From: JAWXCE01 sp033764775
Lineage (GTDB): Bacteria; Pseudomonadota; Alphaproteobacteria; Rhizobiales; Rhodomicrobiaceae
DNA: 64,000 nt
Assembly (NCBI GenBank): GCA_033764775.1
Contig: JANRIQ010000027.1
Location: 1-64,000, forward strand
Direction of reading: 5' to 3'
The translations under genes were made by a program, and so were the position numbers. Below are positions 8,936 through 17,639 of the stretch, one piece after another (the first letter of the stretch is position 1; the number at the start of each line of letters is the position of its first letter). Below the pieces are notes generated by a model. The model was not told the origin of the DNA, did no database searches, and worked only from the letters and a program-made list of their open reading frames with translations.

Positions 8936-9709
8936 TCAAAAACACACGTCGCCGGCGGTCACGCGGCGTTCCCCGGCGCCCGCCGAATCGGCCAGAAGCA
9001 GCGCTCCATCGTCATCTAATCCGAGGAATACGCCCGCCACAACACTTCCGTTCACCCGGACGCTGACCGGCGCGCCGAGACCGTAGGCGCGGGCAAGCCA
9101 TGCGTTCCGCACGGCGCCGAAGCCGCGGCCGTCGTCCCAGCGGCGCAGCCAGCCAGCCATCGCCGCGACAAGGGCGTCGAACACGCGGTCGACGGTCGCA
9201 TCCGGCGCAAAGGCCCGCGCATGCGCCACCGGCCGATCAAGCCCTGAGGGCGGGGATGCGACGTTGACCCCGACGCCGATGACGACCGCGCGCCCCGGTC
9301 CCGTCGAACCCATGCTTTCGAGCAGCACGCCGCCGGCCTTGGCCCCCTCGATGAGGATGTCGTTCGGCCATTTGAGCGCGATGCGCGGCGCGGCGGCCGG
9401 GCGCATGGCGGCGACGGCGTCGGCGGCGGCCACGGCGGCGAGCAGGGACAGGCCGGGAGCGGCGGACGGCGCGCAGGCGGGTCGCAGCAGCAGGCTGGCG
9501 TAGAGATTGCCGGGCGGCGAGGTCCAGGCTCGGCCCGCGCGGCCGCGTCCGAGGGTTTGCGCGTCCGCCCTGATCCACAAGCCGCCGGGGTCGCCTGCGG
9601 CCGCCCGGTCGAGCGCCTCGGCGTTTGTCGATGGGAGAACCGCGAAACGCTCGATGCGGAACGCCGCCGCGTCGGCAGCTAGAGGGCTGGCTGCGCGGTC
9701 AACGGTCAT
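8936..9709 (-). CDS. birA: Biotin--[acetyl-CoA-carboxylase] ligase
   Basis: Attaches biotin to the biotin carboxyl carrier protein. The catalytic biotinyl-AMP loop GRGRAGRAW and the KWPNDI motif are present, followed by the GVGVNV strand and a small C-terminal SH3-like domain. At 257 aa it lacks the N-terminal helix-turn-helix of bifunctional BirA, so it should be an enzyme only and not a repressor. The ATG at 9709 overlaps the nuoN stop (ATGA), a coupling typical of alphaproteobacterial nuoN-birA junctions. The coaX gene that often follows birA is absent here. Confidence 0.93.
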   Translation of the reverse strand: MTVDRAASPLAADAAAFRIERFAVLPSTNAEALDRAAAGDPGGLWIRADAQTLGRGRAGRAWTSPPGNLYASLLLRPACAPSAAPGLSLLAAVAAADAVAAMRPAAAPRIALKWPNDILIEGAKAGGVLLESMGSTGPGRAVVIGVGVNVASPPSGLDRPVAHARAFAPDATVDRVFDALVAAMAGWLRRWDDGRGFGAVRNAWLARAYGLGAPVSVRVNGSVVAGVFLGLDDDGALLLADSAGAGERRVTAGDVCF

Positions 9710-11172
9710 GGGGCCGGAAACAGCGAGCGAGCCGCGTAATCGGCGCTGTCGATGAGCGGCGCCGGGGCCGCCACAAAGAGCAGCACAAACGCGCCCGCCA
9801 GCACGAACACGAACCGGATCGACCGCGCCATCGGATCGAGATTGGGCGCCGGCTCGTAAAAATACATAATTGCTGCGATGCGCAGATAGTAATAGGCCGC
9901 CACGACGGACATCACAACGCCGAACACGGCCAGCCAGAACATCTTCGCATCGATGGCGGCCTGGAACACATAGAGCTTGGCGAAGAACCCGGCGAGCGGC
10001 GGGATGCCGGCGAGCGACACCATCAGCATGGCCATAATGAAGGCCGTGGCGGGCTGACTGCGGGAGAGCCCGGCCAGATCCTCGGTGCTTTCAAGCGCGC
10101 GGCCGTCGCGCCGCATGGCGATGACGCAAGCGAATGCGCCGAGCGTCATCGCCAGATAGATCGCCATATAGACGATGAGGCCCCTAACCCCCTCCGCCGT
10201 GCCGACCGCCAGACCGATGAGCGCAAAGCCCACATTGCCGATGGAGGAGTAAGCCATCAGCCGCTTGATGTTGCGCTGCCCGATGGCGGCGAAGGCCCCG
10301 AGCGCCATGGAGCCCACGGCGACGGCGATCACGATCTGGCGCCATTCGTCGGCGGCGTTGGGGAAGGCGTCGATGACGACGCGGGTGAACAGAGCCATGG
10401 CCGCCACCTTGGGCGCGGCGGAGAAAAAGGCGGTGACCGGCGCGGGCGCGCCCTCGTACACATCGGGCGTCCACATATGGAACGGCACGGCCGACACCTT
10501 GAACGCCATGCCGGCGACGACGAAAACCAGCCCGAACACGAGGCCGATGGGCAGCGGATCGCCGCTCGCCGCCGCCGCGATCGCCGGAAACGAGGTCGAG
10601 CCGGCGGCGCCGTAGACCAGCGAGCAGCCGTAGAGCAGCATGCCCGAGGACAGCGCGCCGAGCACGAAATACTTCAGCCCGGCCTCGGACGAGCGGACAT
10701 TGTCGCGGTGGAACGCGGCGATCACGTACAGCGCGAGGCTCTGCAGCTCGAAGCCCATGTAGAGCGTGATGAGATCGTTCGCCGAGATCATCAGCATCAT
10801 GCCGACGGTCGAGAGCAGCACGAGCACGGGAAACTCAAACTTGAAGATGTTTTCACGCTTCAGATAGTCGACCGACAGCAGCAGCGAGAACGCGGAGGCG
10901 GCGAGCGTCAGCAGTTTCATCATGCGCGCGAAGGCGTCGTCGATAACGGCCCCACCGAACGCCGTGCGCACGCCGGGTTCGGCCAGCGTGACAAGCGCGC
11001 CCGCAGCGATGAGAGCGGCGATGGAGAGGGCGGTCACGGCGGGAGCGGAGGTTTTCTCGGCGAACACGCCGCCGAGCAGCAGCGCCATTGCGGCGAGTGC
11101 GAGGAAGATTTCAGGCGTCAGCGCGAAGCCCGTGGCGAGCGCGGCGATGTCGGCGGTTATGTCGGCGGGCAT
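9706..11172 (-). CDS. nuoN: NADH-quinone oxidoreductase subunit N
   Basis: Antiporter-like membrane subunit of complex I, 488 aa with about 14 membrane helices. Hallmarks are the broken-helix lysine/proline segment (KVSAVPFHMWTPDVYEGAPAPVTAF), RNIKRLMAYSSIGNVGF and the glutamate in LYMGFELQSLALYV. It is the last nuo gene, 10 bp after nuoM, and overlaps birA. Acts in the inner membrane in proton pumping. Confidence 0.96.
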   Translation of the reverse strand: MPADITADIAALATGFALTPEIFLALAAMALLLGGVFAEKTSAPAVTALSIAALIAAGALVTLAEPGVRTAFGGAVIDDAFARMMKLLTLAASAFSLLLSVDYLKRENIFKFEFPVLVLLSTVGMMLMISANDLITLYMGFELQSLALYVIAAFHRDNVRSSEAGLKYFVLGALSSGMLLYGCSLVYGAAGSTSFPAIAAAASGDPLPIGLVFGLVFVVAGMAFKVSAVPFHMWTPDVYEGAPAPVTAFFSAAPKVAAMALFTRVVIDAFPNAADEWRQIVIAVAVGSMALGAFAAIGQRNIKRLMAYSSIGNVGFALIGLAVGTAEGVRGLIVYMAIYLAMTLGAFACVIAMRRDGRALESTEDLAGLSRSQPATAFIMAMLMVSLAGIPPLAGFFAKLYVFQAAIDAKMFWLAVFGVVMSVVAAYYYLRIAAIMYFYEPAPNLDPMARSIRFVFVLAGAFVLLFVAAPAPLIDSADYAARSLFPAP

Positions 11173-11182
11173 CGGCGGCCTC

Positions 11183-12694
11183 CTAGCGCGCGGCGTAGAC
11201 GGATTTGCCGGCGGCGGCGAGCGCGGCGTCGTAATTGGCGATGAGCTGCTGAACGGACGGAGCCATGAAATCCAGCACCGGCGCCGGGTAGAAGCCGAGC
11301 GCGATGGTGAGAATGACGAGCGGCGCCATGACCGCGATCTCGCGCGGGGTGAGATCGGCGATGCTCTGCAGGTTCGCCTTCTCCAGCTTGCCGAAGATCA
11401 CGCTTCGATACAAATAGAGGGCGTACACGGCGGATAGGATGATCCCGAGTGTGGCGAACAGCGCGACCCAGGTGTTGGCGCGGTAAGCTCCCAACAGCGT
11501 TAGGAACTCGCCGACGAAGCCCGATGTGCCCGGCAAGCCCACATTGGCCATGGTGAACACCATGAACACAGCGGCGTAGAGCGGCATGCGGTCCGCGAGG
11601 CCCCCATAGGCCTCGATGTCGCGGGTGTGCATGCGGTCGTAGATGACGCCGACCGCCAGGAACAGCGCGCCGGAGACGACGCCGTGGGAGAGCATCTGGA
11701 ACACGCCGCCCTGCACGCCCTGCATATTGGCGGCGAAAATTCCCATGGTCACGAAGCCCATATGCGCGACGGAGGAGTAGGCGATGAGCTTTTTGATGTC
11801 CTCCTGCGCGAAAGCGACGATGGAGGTGTAGATGATGGCGATGACGGACAGCGCGAAAACGAGCGGCGCGAAATCCGCGCTGGCGAGCGGGAACATGGGC
11901 AGTGAGAAGCGCAGGAAGCCATAGCCGCCCATTTTTAGCAGGATGCCCGCGAGGATGACGGAGCCGGCGGTCGGCGCCTCCACATGCGCGTCGGGCAGCC
12001 AGGTGTGCACGGGCCACATGGGCATCTTCACCGCGAAGGAGGCGAAGAAGGCGAGCCACAGCCAGAACTGCGCCTCGGGCGAGAACTTGAACGCGGCGAG
12101 CGTCGGGATGTCGGTCGTGCCCGCCTGCCCGTACATGTACATGATGGCGAGCAGCATCAGCACCGAGCCGAGGAGAGTGTAGAGGAAGAACTTGAAGCTG
12201 GCGTAGATGCGCCGCTTGCCGCCCCACACCCCGATGATGATGAACATCGGGATCAGCACGCCCTCGAAGAACAGGTAGAAAATGATGAGGTCGAGCGCGC
12301 AGAACACGCCGATCATCAGCGTCTCCAGCACAAGGAACGCGATCATATACTCCTTCACGCGCGTCTCGATGGCGGTCCAGCTCGCGAGGATGCAGAGCGG
12401 CATGAGGAAGGTGGTCAGAATCACGAACGGCAGCGAGATGCCGTCGACGCCCATGTGATAGCTGATGGCCTCGCCGATCCAGGGATGCTTCTCAACGAAC
12501 TGATATTTAGCGCTCGTGGGGTCGAAGCCGGCGAGCAGATAGAGCGACACAGCGAAGGTGATGAGCGTCGTCCACAGCGCGATCCACCGGGCGTTGCGGC
12601 GGCTGTCGGCGTCGTCTCCCCGCAGCGCCAGGATGAGCGCGGCGCCGAGCAGCGGCAGGAACGTCACGGTGGAGAGGATCGGCCAGTCCGCCAT
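11183..12694 (-). CDS. nuoM: NADH-quinone oxidoreductase subunit M
   Basis: Antiporter-like proton-pumping subunit of complex I, 503 aa, about 14 membrane helices. Diagnostic segments are MPMWPVHTWLPDAHVEAPTA, EDIKKLIAYSSVAHMGF and YLFFEGVLIPMFIIIGVWG with its conserved glutamate. The start is the ATG at 12694, 3 bp after the nuoL stop, so translation is probably coupled. Confidence 0.96.
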   Translation of the reverse strand: MADWPILSTVTFLPLLGAALILALRGDDADSRRNARWIALWTTLITFAVSLYLLAGFDPTSAKYQFVEKHPWIGEAISYHMGVDGISLPFVILTTFLMPLCILASWTAIETRVKEYMIAFLVLETLMIGVFCALDLIIFYLFFEGVLIPMFIIIGVWGGKRRIYASFKFFLYTLLGSVLMLLAIMYMYGQAGTTDIPTLAAFKFSPEAQFWLWLAFFASFAVKMPMWPVHTWLPDAHVEAPTAGSVILAGILLKMGGYGFLRFSLPMFPLASADFAPLVFALSVIAIIYTSIVAFAQEDIKKLIAYSSVAHMGFVTMGIFAANMQGVQGGVFQMLSHGVVSGALFLAVGVIYDRMHTRDIEAYGGLADRMPLYAAVFMVFTMANVGLPGTSGFVGEFLTLLGAYRANTWVALFATLGIILSAVYALYLYRSVIFGKLEKANLQSIADLTPREIAVMAPLVILTIALGFYPAPVLDFMAPSVQQLIANYDAALAAAGKSVYAAR

Positions 12695-12697
12695 GGC

Positions 12698-14638
12698 TCA
12701 GAACCCCTTCGCGCGCACGTAGACATAGAGGAAATAGCTGGCGATGAGGGCGACCCCTGTCAGCATGACGAACGCGTAATGATAGACATAGCCAGTTTGC
12801 GCCTTGACCAGCCGGCCGGTCACGTCCGCCACGCGCGCGGCGACGCCATCCGGCCCGAGGCCGTCGATGATCGCGCCGTCGCCGGTTTTCCAAAGCTGCC
12901 TCGCCAGCCAGCGATAGGGGCGCACGAACAGCCAGTCATACAGCTCGTCGATATACCATTTGTTGTAGAGGAAGGCGTGGATCGGCCAAAAGGCGCGCAC
13001 CACGAAGGCGGGCGTGCCGGGCGCGAGGATGTAGGCGAACCAGGCGACGAGGAAGCCGGCGGCCATGGCGATGGTCGGCGACCAGACGACCCACGCGGGC
13101 GCGTTCTTCGCCTCTTTCAGAATTTGGTTGTCCGGCAAGGTGAACAGCGCGCCACGCCAGAAGTCCGCGTAGCCGTAGCCCACGAAATACTTGTAGAAGA
13201 CGAAACCGGCGGCCAGCGCGCCGATAGCCAGGATGACCAGCGGCGCCAGCATCACCCACGGCGCTTCGTGCGCGTGTTCGGCGGCGTGCGCGTCGCGCGG
13301 TTTGCCGAAGAAGGCCATGAACATTAGCCGCCAGGAGTAAAGCGAGGTCAGGAACGCGGCGGCGACGAGCAGCCAGAACGCCGAGCGCGAGGCCGGGTTC
13401 TGCGCCACATAAGCCGCCTCGACGATCATGTCCTTGGAGAAGAAGCCGGCGGTGTACGGGAAGCCGGTCAGCGCCAGCGTGCCGATCAGCATCATCCAGA
13501 AGGTGATCGGCGTTATGCGGCGCAAGCCGCCCATGTTGCGCAAGTCCTGCTCATGATGCAGCGCGTGGATGACCGACCCGGCGCCGAGGAACAGCAGCGC
13601 CTTGAAGAAGGCGTGGGTGAACAGGTGAAATATCCCCGCCGCGTAGGCGCCAACGCCGAGCGCGACGAACATATAGCCGAGTTGCGAGCAGGTCGAGTAG
13701 GCGATGACGCGCTTGATGTCGTTCTGGGCGAGGCCGACCGTCGCGGCGAAGATGGCGGTCAGAGCGCCGACCGCCGTGACCACTGTCAGCGCGGTGTCCG
13801 ACAGCTCGAACATCGGCGATAGCCGCGCGACAAGAAACACGCCCGCCGTCACCATCGTCGCGGCGTGGATGAGGGCGGAGACCGGCGTTGGACCCTCCAT
13901 GGCGTCGGGGAGCCAGGTGTGGAGCAGGAATTGCGCGGACTTGCCCATCGCGCCCATGAACAAGAGGAGGCAGATGACCGTCATCACGTCGAGGTCGTAG
14001 CCTAGGAATGGCATGGTCTTGCCGACTTGATCGGGCGCGGCGGCGAACACGCTGTCGAAATCGACCGTGCCGAACACCGCGAAGGTCGCGAAGATGCCGA
14101 GAGCGAAGCCGAAGTCGCCCACCCGGTTGACGACGAACGCCTTGATCGCCGCCGCGTTTGCCGAGGGCTTGTGATACCAGAAACCGATCAGCAGGTAGGA
14201 CGCAAGGCCGACGCCCTCCCAGCCGAAGAACATCTGTACGAAGTTATCGGCCGTCACCAGCGTCAGCATGGCGAAGGTGAACAGCGACAGGTAGGCGAAG
14301 AAGCGTGGCTGGCCGTCGTCTTCCTCCATATAGCCCGTCGAGTAGACGTGCACGAGCGCGGAGACGGTATTGACGACCACCAGCATCACGGCGGTGAGCG
14401 TGTCGATGCGCAAGCTCCAGGCCGCCTGCAGATCGCCGGACGACATCCAGGGCAGCACCGCCACCCGGGCCGTCTCGCCCCCGAAACCGACCTGATAGAA
14501 GGCGAGCCAGGACAGCACAGCCGCCGTGCCGACCAGCACGCTCGAGAGCACGCCCGAGGCCTTGTCCCCGAGCTGGCGCCCGAACAGGCCGACGATCAAA
14601 GCGCTCGCAAGGGGCAGGAAGACGATGGCGCTGTACAT
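12698..14638 (-). CDS. nuoL: NADH-quinone oxidoreductase subunit L
   Basis: Largest antiporter-like subunit of complex I, 646 aa. The family core is clear: KSAQFLLHTWLPDAMEGPTP, NDIKRVIAYSTCSQLGYMF and FFGWEGVGLASYLLIGFW, then the long C-terminal amphipathic transverse helix region and a last membrane anchor. Lies 3 bp after nuoK and 3 bp before nuoM. Confidence 0.96.
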   Translation of the reverse strand: MYSAIVFLPLASALIVGLFGRQLGDKASGVLSSVLVGTAAVLSWLAFYQVGFGGETARVAVLPWMSSGDLQAAWSLRIDTLTAVMLVVVNTVSALVHVYSTGYMEEDDGQPRFFAYLSLFTFAMLTLVTADNFVQMFFGWEGVGLASYLLIGFWYHKPSANAAAIKAFVVNRVGDFGFALGIFATFAVFGTVDFDSVFAAAPDQVGKTMPFLGYDLDVMTVICLLLFMGAMGKSAQFLLHTWLPDAMEGPTPVSALIHAATMVTAGVFLVARLSPMFELSDTALTVVTAVGALTAIFAATVGLAQNDIKRVIAYSTCSQLGYMFVALGVGAYAAGIFHLFTHAFFKALLFLGAGSVIHALHHEQDLRNMGGLRRITPITFWMMLIGTLALTGFPYTAGFFSKDMIVEAAYVAQNPASRSAFWLLVAAAFLTSLYSWRLMFMAFFGKPRDAHAAEHAHEAPWVMLAPLVILAIGALAAGFVFYKYFVGYGYADFWRGALFTLPDNQILKEAKNAPAWVVWSPTIAMAAGFLVAWFAYILAPGTPAFVVRAFWPIHAFLYNKWYIDELYDWLFVRPYRWLARQLWKTGDGAIIDGLGPDGVAARVADVTGRLVKAQTGYVYHYAFVMLTGVALIASYFLYVYVRAKGF

Positions 14639-14641
14639 GCC

Positions 14642-14956
14642 CTACCCCTTCATCATGCTGACGTCGTCGACCGCGATGGAGCCGCGATTGCGGTTGTAGA
14701 CCACGATGATGGCGAGGCCGATGGCAGCCTCCGCCGCCGCGACGGTGAGGATGAGCAGCGCAAAAATCTGCCCAGTCAGGTCGCCGAGATAGGCCGAAAA
14801 GGCGACCATGTTGATGTTCACCGCGAGCAGGATCAGCTCGATGGACATGAGAATGACGATGACGTTTTTCCGGTTGAGGAAGATGCCGAAAATGCCGAGC
14901 GTGAACAGGATCGCCGCCACCGTGAGGTAGTGCGAGAGGCCGATGTCAGCCGTCAT
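14642..14956 (-). CDS. nuoK: NADH-quinone oxidoreductase subunit K
   Basis: Small membrane subunit of complex I, 104 aa with three helices. Conserved acidic residues in the membrane are visible (MSIELILLAVNINMV and AAAEAAIGLAIIV). Its ATG at 14956 overlaps the nuoJ stop (14953), showing tight coupling. Confidence 0.96.
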   Translation of the reverse strand: MTADIGLSHYLTVAAILFTLGIFGIFLNRKNVIVILMSIELILLAVNINMVAFSAYLGDLTGQIFALLILTVAAAEAAIGLAIIVVYNRNRGSIAVDDVSMMKG

Positions 14957-15570
14957 GACAGACCTCGCCCGGTCGGAACCTTCACCACCTCGATGGCGTC
15001 GGCGGGGCGACGACCCACTTGCGCGGCGACGTTCTGCCGCTTGACGCCCTCGCGGCTGCGCAGGGTAAGCACGATGGCGCCGATCATCGCAACGAGCAGC
15101 ACGAGCCCGGCGATCTGGAAGAAGAACACGTAATCGGTGTAAAGCACGCGTCCGATCGCCTCAGTGTTGGACACCGCCTCAGGGGGCGGCGCCGGGCTTT
15201 TCACCGCGACCCCACCGGGAGCGAGCGCCGGCCAGCTCCCGGCCACCAGGATCAGCTCCGCCAGCAGGATGACGCCGACCGCCGCGCCAACAGGCAGAAA
15301 TTTCATGAAGCCGGCGCGCAGCTCGGCGAAATCCACATCCAGCATCATCACGACGAACAGGAACAGCACGGCGACCGCGCCCACATAGACGATGACGAGG
15401 ATCATCGCGATGAACTCCGCGCCGAGCAGCAGGAACAGCCCGGCCGAGTTGAAGAAGGCGAGGATCAGGAACAGCACGGCGTGCACAGGATTGCGCACCG
15501 TGATGACCATAAAGGCCGAGGCGACCGTGATCGCGGCGAACAAGTAAAAGAAGGCGGCGGCCACTGACAT
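14953..15570 (-). CDS. nuoJ: NADH-quinone oxidoreductase subunit J
   Basis: Membrane subunit of complex I, 205 aa, five helices. The family pattern is FYLFAAITVASAFMVI, NPVHAVLFLILAFFNSAGLFLLL, AEFIAMILVIVYVGAVAVLFLFVVMML. I start at the ATG at 15570, which gives the usual N-terminus; a TTG at 15630 would add 20 unusual Pro-rich residues. An 87-bp gap separates it from the signal-peptidase-like gene, the largest gap in the nuo cluster. Confidence 0.95.
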   Translation of the reverse strand: MSVAAAFFYLFAAITVASAFMVITVRNPVHAVLFLILAFFNSAGLFLLLGAEFIAMILVIVYVGAVAVLFLFVVMMLDVDFAELRAGFMKFLPVGAAVGVILLAELILVAGSWPALAPGGVAVKSPAPPPEAVSNTEAIGRVLYTDYVFFFQIAGLVLLVAMIGAIVLTLRSREGVKRQNVAAQVGRRPADAIEVVKVPTGRGLS

Positions 15571-15657
15571 CGGCGGGGGCGGCTCCGTATGGGTCGGTTT
15601 GGGGATACCGTCATCGCGCGCCGAGTTCAAGGCGTTTCGGCGCCGCGCCCAGGCGTC

Positions 15658-16887
15658 TCACTGTGGCGAACGGAACATCCGGCCCCAGCGCACCTCAGCC
15701 TGCGCTCCGTCGTTCGGCGCGGAGGATGAGAAGAAAATCGTGCTGACTTTACCAATCAGATTGTCATAAGGCACGAAACCGAGATTCGAGTAGCGCGAGT
15801 CAGCGGAGTTGTCGCAATTGTCGCCGAGCACGAAGTATGAGGCGGGCGGTACGGAGAACGCTTTGGTGTCATCGCCCCGGCTCTCAGAGATCATATCGAG
15901 CACGGGGTAGGACACGCCGTTAGGCAGCGTTTCGCGGAACTGTTTGATGGCGGCGCCCTCGCCGGCGTAATCCTCCATCGGCTCAAGCTTCACGGCCACA
16001 GCGTTGATATGCAGCACGCCGCCTTTGATCTGGATAGTTTCGCCGGGCAGCCCGACGATACGTTTGACATAGTCTGTTCCCGGATCCTTCGCCGAGCGGA
16101 AGATGATGATATCGCCGCGCTGCGGTTCGGCGCCGAAGACGCGCCCGGTGGCTGGCACGCCAAGAGGCGAAGAGTATTGGCCGTAGCCGTAGCTGAATTT
16201 TTTTGCGAACAGGTAATCGCCGGGAATGAGCGCCGGCGCCATCGACCCAGCGGGGATGTGGAAGGGCTGGAACGCTAACGCCCGCACGGCGCCAGTCACA
16301 ATCTCCAACGCGACGAACGCCGCGACGAGCGCCGTGACGCTCCTCCACACACCAAACCGGTGCGCCGCGCCCGTCAGGCGCACAAGAATGAACAGACTCC
16401 ACACCGCTAGGATGGTCGCCAGAGCAATAGCCGCCAGCGCTTCAGGGCTTCCATCAGATCCGGCTATGGCCCCGAACCCGGGTGCAACGGCGACGATGAG
16501 CCAAGCGCCAAGAGCCGCGACGATCACCGGCGGGAGCGCCCAGACAACGGCCGCGACCATGTCGCGTATCCGCCCCGCTCCGCCAATCGCGCGGCCGAGA
16601 ACGATCACCAACGCCGCTTGGACCCAGATGACGATGGGGCTAACGACCGCCGACAAAGCAAGATAAAAAATCGCCGCGTCCCAAGTTATCGCACCGCCGG
16701 AATACGCCATCGCCATAAGCAGCGGCGCAACAGCCGCGCTATAGGCTAGCATCAGCGGAATGATATAACGGTCGCGCGAGGCCAGGATTTGGCGGAGGGT
16801 CGCCTGCGGCCAAATCCAAACGGAAAAAAACGGATAGCGAAAGGGCCCGATGACGGCTCCGGCTTCCGTGTTTGACTCGCCGTCCAT
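15658..16887 (-). CDS. Yip1-like membrane domain fused to signal peptidase I
   Basis: A 409-aa two-part protein. Residues about 13-200 are a hydrophobic Yip1-like domain with roughly five helices, opening with a PFFSVWIWPQATLRQIL pattern. From about residue 215 a type I signal peptidase (S26) follows: catalytic Ser in FHIPAGSMAPALIPGDY, catalytic Lys in TDYVKRIVGLPGE, and box E GDNCDNSADSR. Signal peptidase I cleaves Sec and Tat signal peptides at the periplasmic face. The gene starts 7 bp after nuoI and sits inside the nuo operon, where no peptidase is normally found. It may be a second, specialised peptidase; the housekeeping lepB is usually beside rnc and era. Its ATG is the first after nuoI. 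A role in complex I assembly is only inference. Confidence 0.85.
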   Translation of the reverse strand: MDGESNTEAGAVIGPFRYPFFSVWIWPQATLRQILASRDRYIIPLMLAYSAAVAPLLMAMAYSGGAITWDAAIFYLALSAVVSPIVIWVQAALVIVLGRAIGGAGRIRDMVAAVVWALPPVIVAALGAWLIVAVAPGFGAIAGSDGSPEALAAIALATILAVWSLFILVRLTGAAHRFGVWRSVTALVAAFVALEIVTGAVRALAFQPFHIPAGSMAPALIPGDYLFAKKFSYGYGQYSSPLGVPATGRVFGAEPQRGDIIIFRSAKDPGTDYVKRIVGLPGETIQIKGGVLHINAVAVKLEPMEDYAGEGAAIKQFRETLPNGVSYPVLDMISESRGDDTKAFSVPPASYFVLGDNCDNSADSRYSNLGFVPYDNLIGKVSTIFFSSSAPNDGAQAEVRWGRMFRSPQ

Positions 16888-16894
16888 ACCTAGC

Positions 16895-17383
16895 TCACCG
16901 GTATGGCGCGTCGAGTTCGAGGTTCTTGGCGATGACGCGCTCCCAACGGTCGCCGTTGGCCAGCAGGCGCTCCTTGTCGTAGAGCAACTCCTCGCGCGTT
17001 TCGGTGGCGAACTCGAAGTTCGGCCCCTCGACGATGGCCTCAACCGGGCACGCCTCCTGGCAGTATCCGCAGTAGATGCATTTCACCATGTCGATGTCGT
17101 AGCGCGTGGTGCGGCGCGTGCCGTCATTGCGGCGCGGCCCGGCCTCGATGGTGATGGCCTGCGCCGGGCAGATCGCCTCGCACAGCTTGCAGGCGATGCA
17201 GCGCTCGACGCCGTTCGGGTAGCGGCGCAGCGCGTGCTCGCCCCGGAAGCGCGGGCTAACCGGGCCTTTCTCGAACGGATAGTTCACCGTCGCCTTCGGC
17301 TTGAACATGTATTTCATGCCGAGCCAGAAGGCTGAGACGAACTCCCACAGAAACGCGCCTTTAATAGATTGCGCAAAGCTCAT
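16895..17383 (-). CDS. nuoI: NADH-quinone oxidoreductase subunit I
   Basis: Peripheral-arm subunit carrying the two 4Fe-4S clusters N6a and N6b. Two ferredoxin motifs are visible: CIACKLCEAICP and CIYCGYCQEACP. Length 162 aa is standard. It lies 14 bp after the small coiled-coil gene and 7 bp before the Yip1/signal-peptidase fusion. Confidence 0.97.
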   Translation of the reverse strand: MSFAQSIKGAFLWEFVSAFWLGMKYMFKPKATVNYPFEKGPVSPRFRGEHALRRYPNGVERCIACKLCEAICPAQAITIEAGPRRNDGTRRTTRYDIDMVKCIYCGYCQEACPVEAIVEGPNFEFATETREELLYDKERLLANGDRWERVIAKNLELDAPYR

Positions 17384-17397
17384 TTGGTCACCGGTTT

Positions 17398-17625
17398 CTA
17401 AGCGTCAACGAACGAAAGATGCTTCTCGACGCGCTGCAGACGCATGTGAATTGCGTTCATGATGCTGAGAAGCCCGTTCATCGCCGACTCAATGGCGATA
17501 AGCCGCTGGTCAATGCTTTCAACACTTGGCTTTGTCTCGGCCACATCCGCGCGCAAAGCCGCGATTTCGCCGCGCATAAGCCGCAGTTGCTCCAGCACTA
17601 AGTTCCCGACCTCGTCAGACATCAT
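17398..17625 (-). CDS. Small coiled-coil protein between nuoH and nuoI
   Basis: A 75-aa protein starting at the ATG at 17625, with an excellent ribosome-binding site (GAGGGG) a few bases upstream and a second ATG as codon 2. The whole sequence is predicted alpha-helical with heptad-like spacing (LEQLRLMRGEIAALRADVAE, then SIDQRLIAIESAMNGLLSIM and MRLQRVEKHL), and it has no signal peptide, cysteine or membrane helix. Small dimeric coiled coils of this type occur widely in alphaproteobacteria without an assigned role. It is 14 bp from nuoH and 14 bp from nuoI, so it must be co-transcribed with complex I genes. Confidence 0.75.
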   Translation of the reverse strand: MMSDEVGNLVLEQLRLMRGEIAALRADVAETKPSVESIDQRLIAIESAMNGLLSIMNAIHMRLQRVEKHLSFVDA

Positions 17626-17639
17626 TTTTTCCCCTCGTT

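Noticed and set aside
9625..11244. Plus-strand frame opposite nuoN (539 codons)
   Set aside because: Extremely Arg/Gly/His-rich, no conserved motif, exactly antisense to nuoN.
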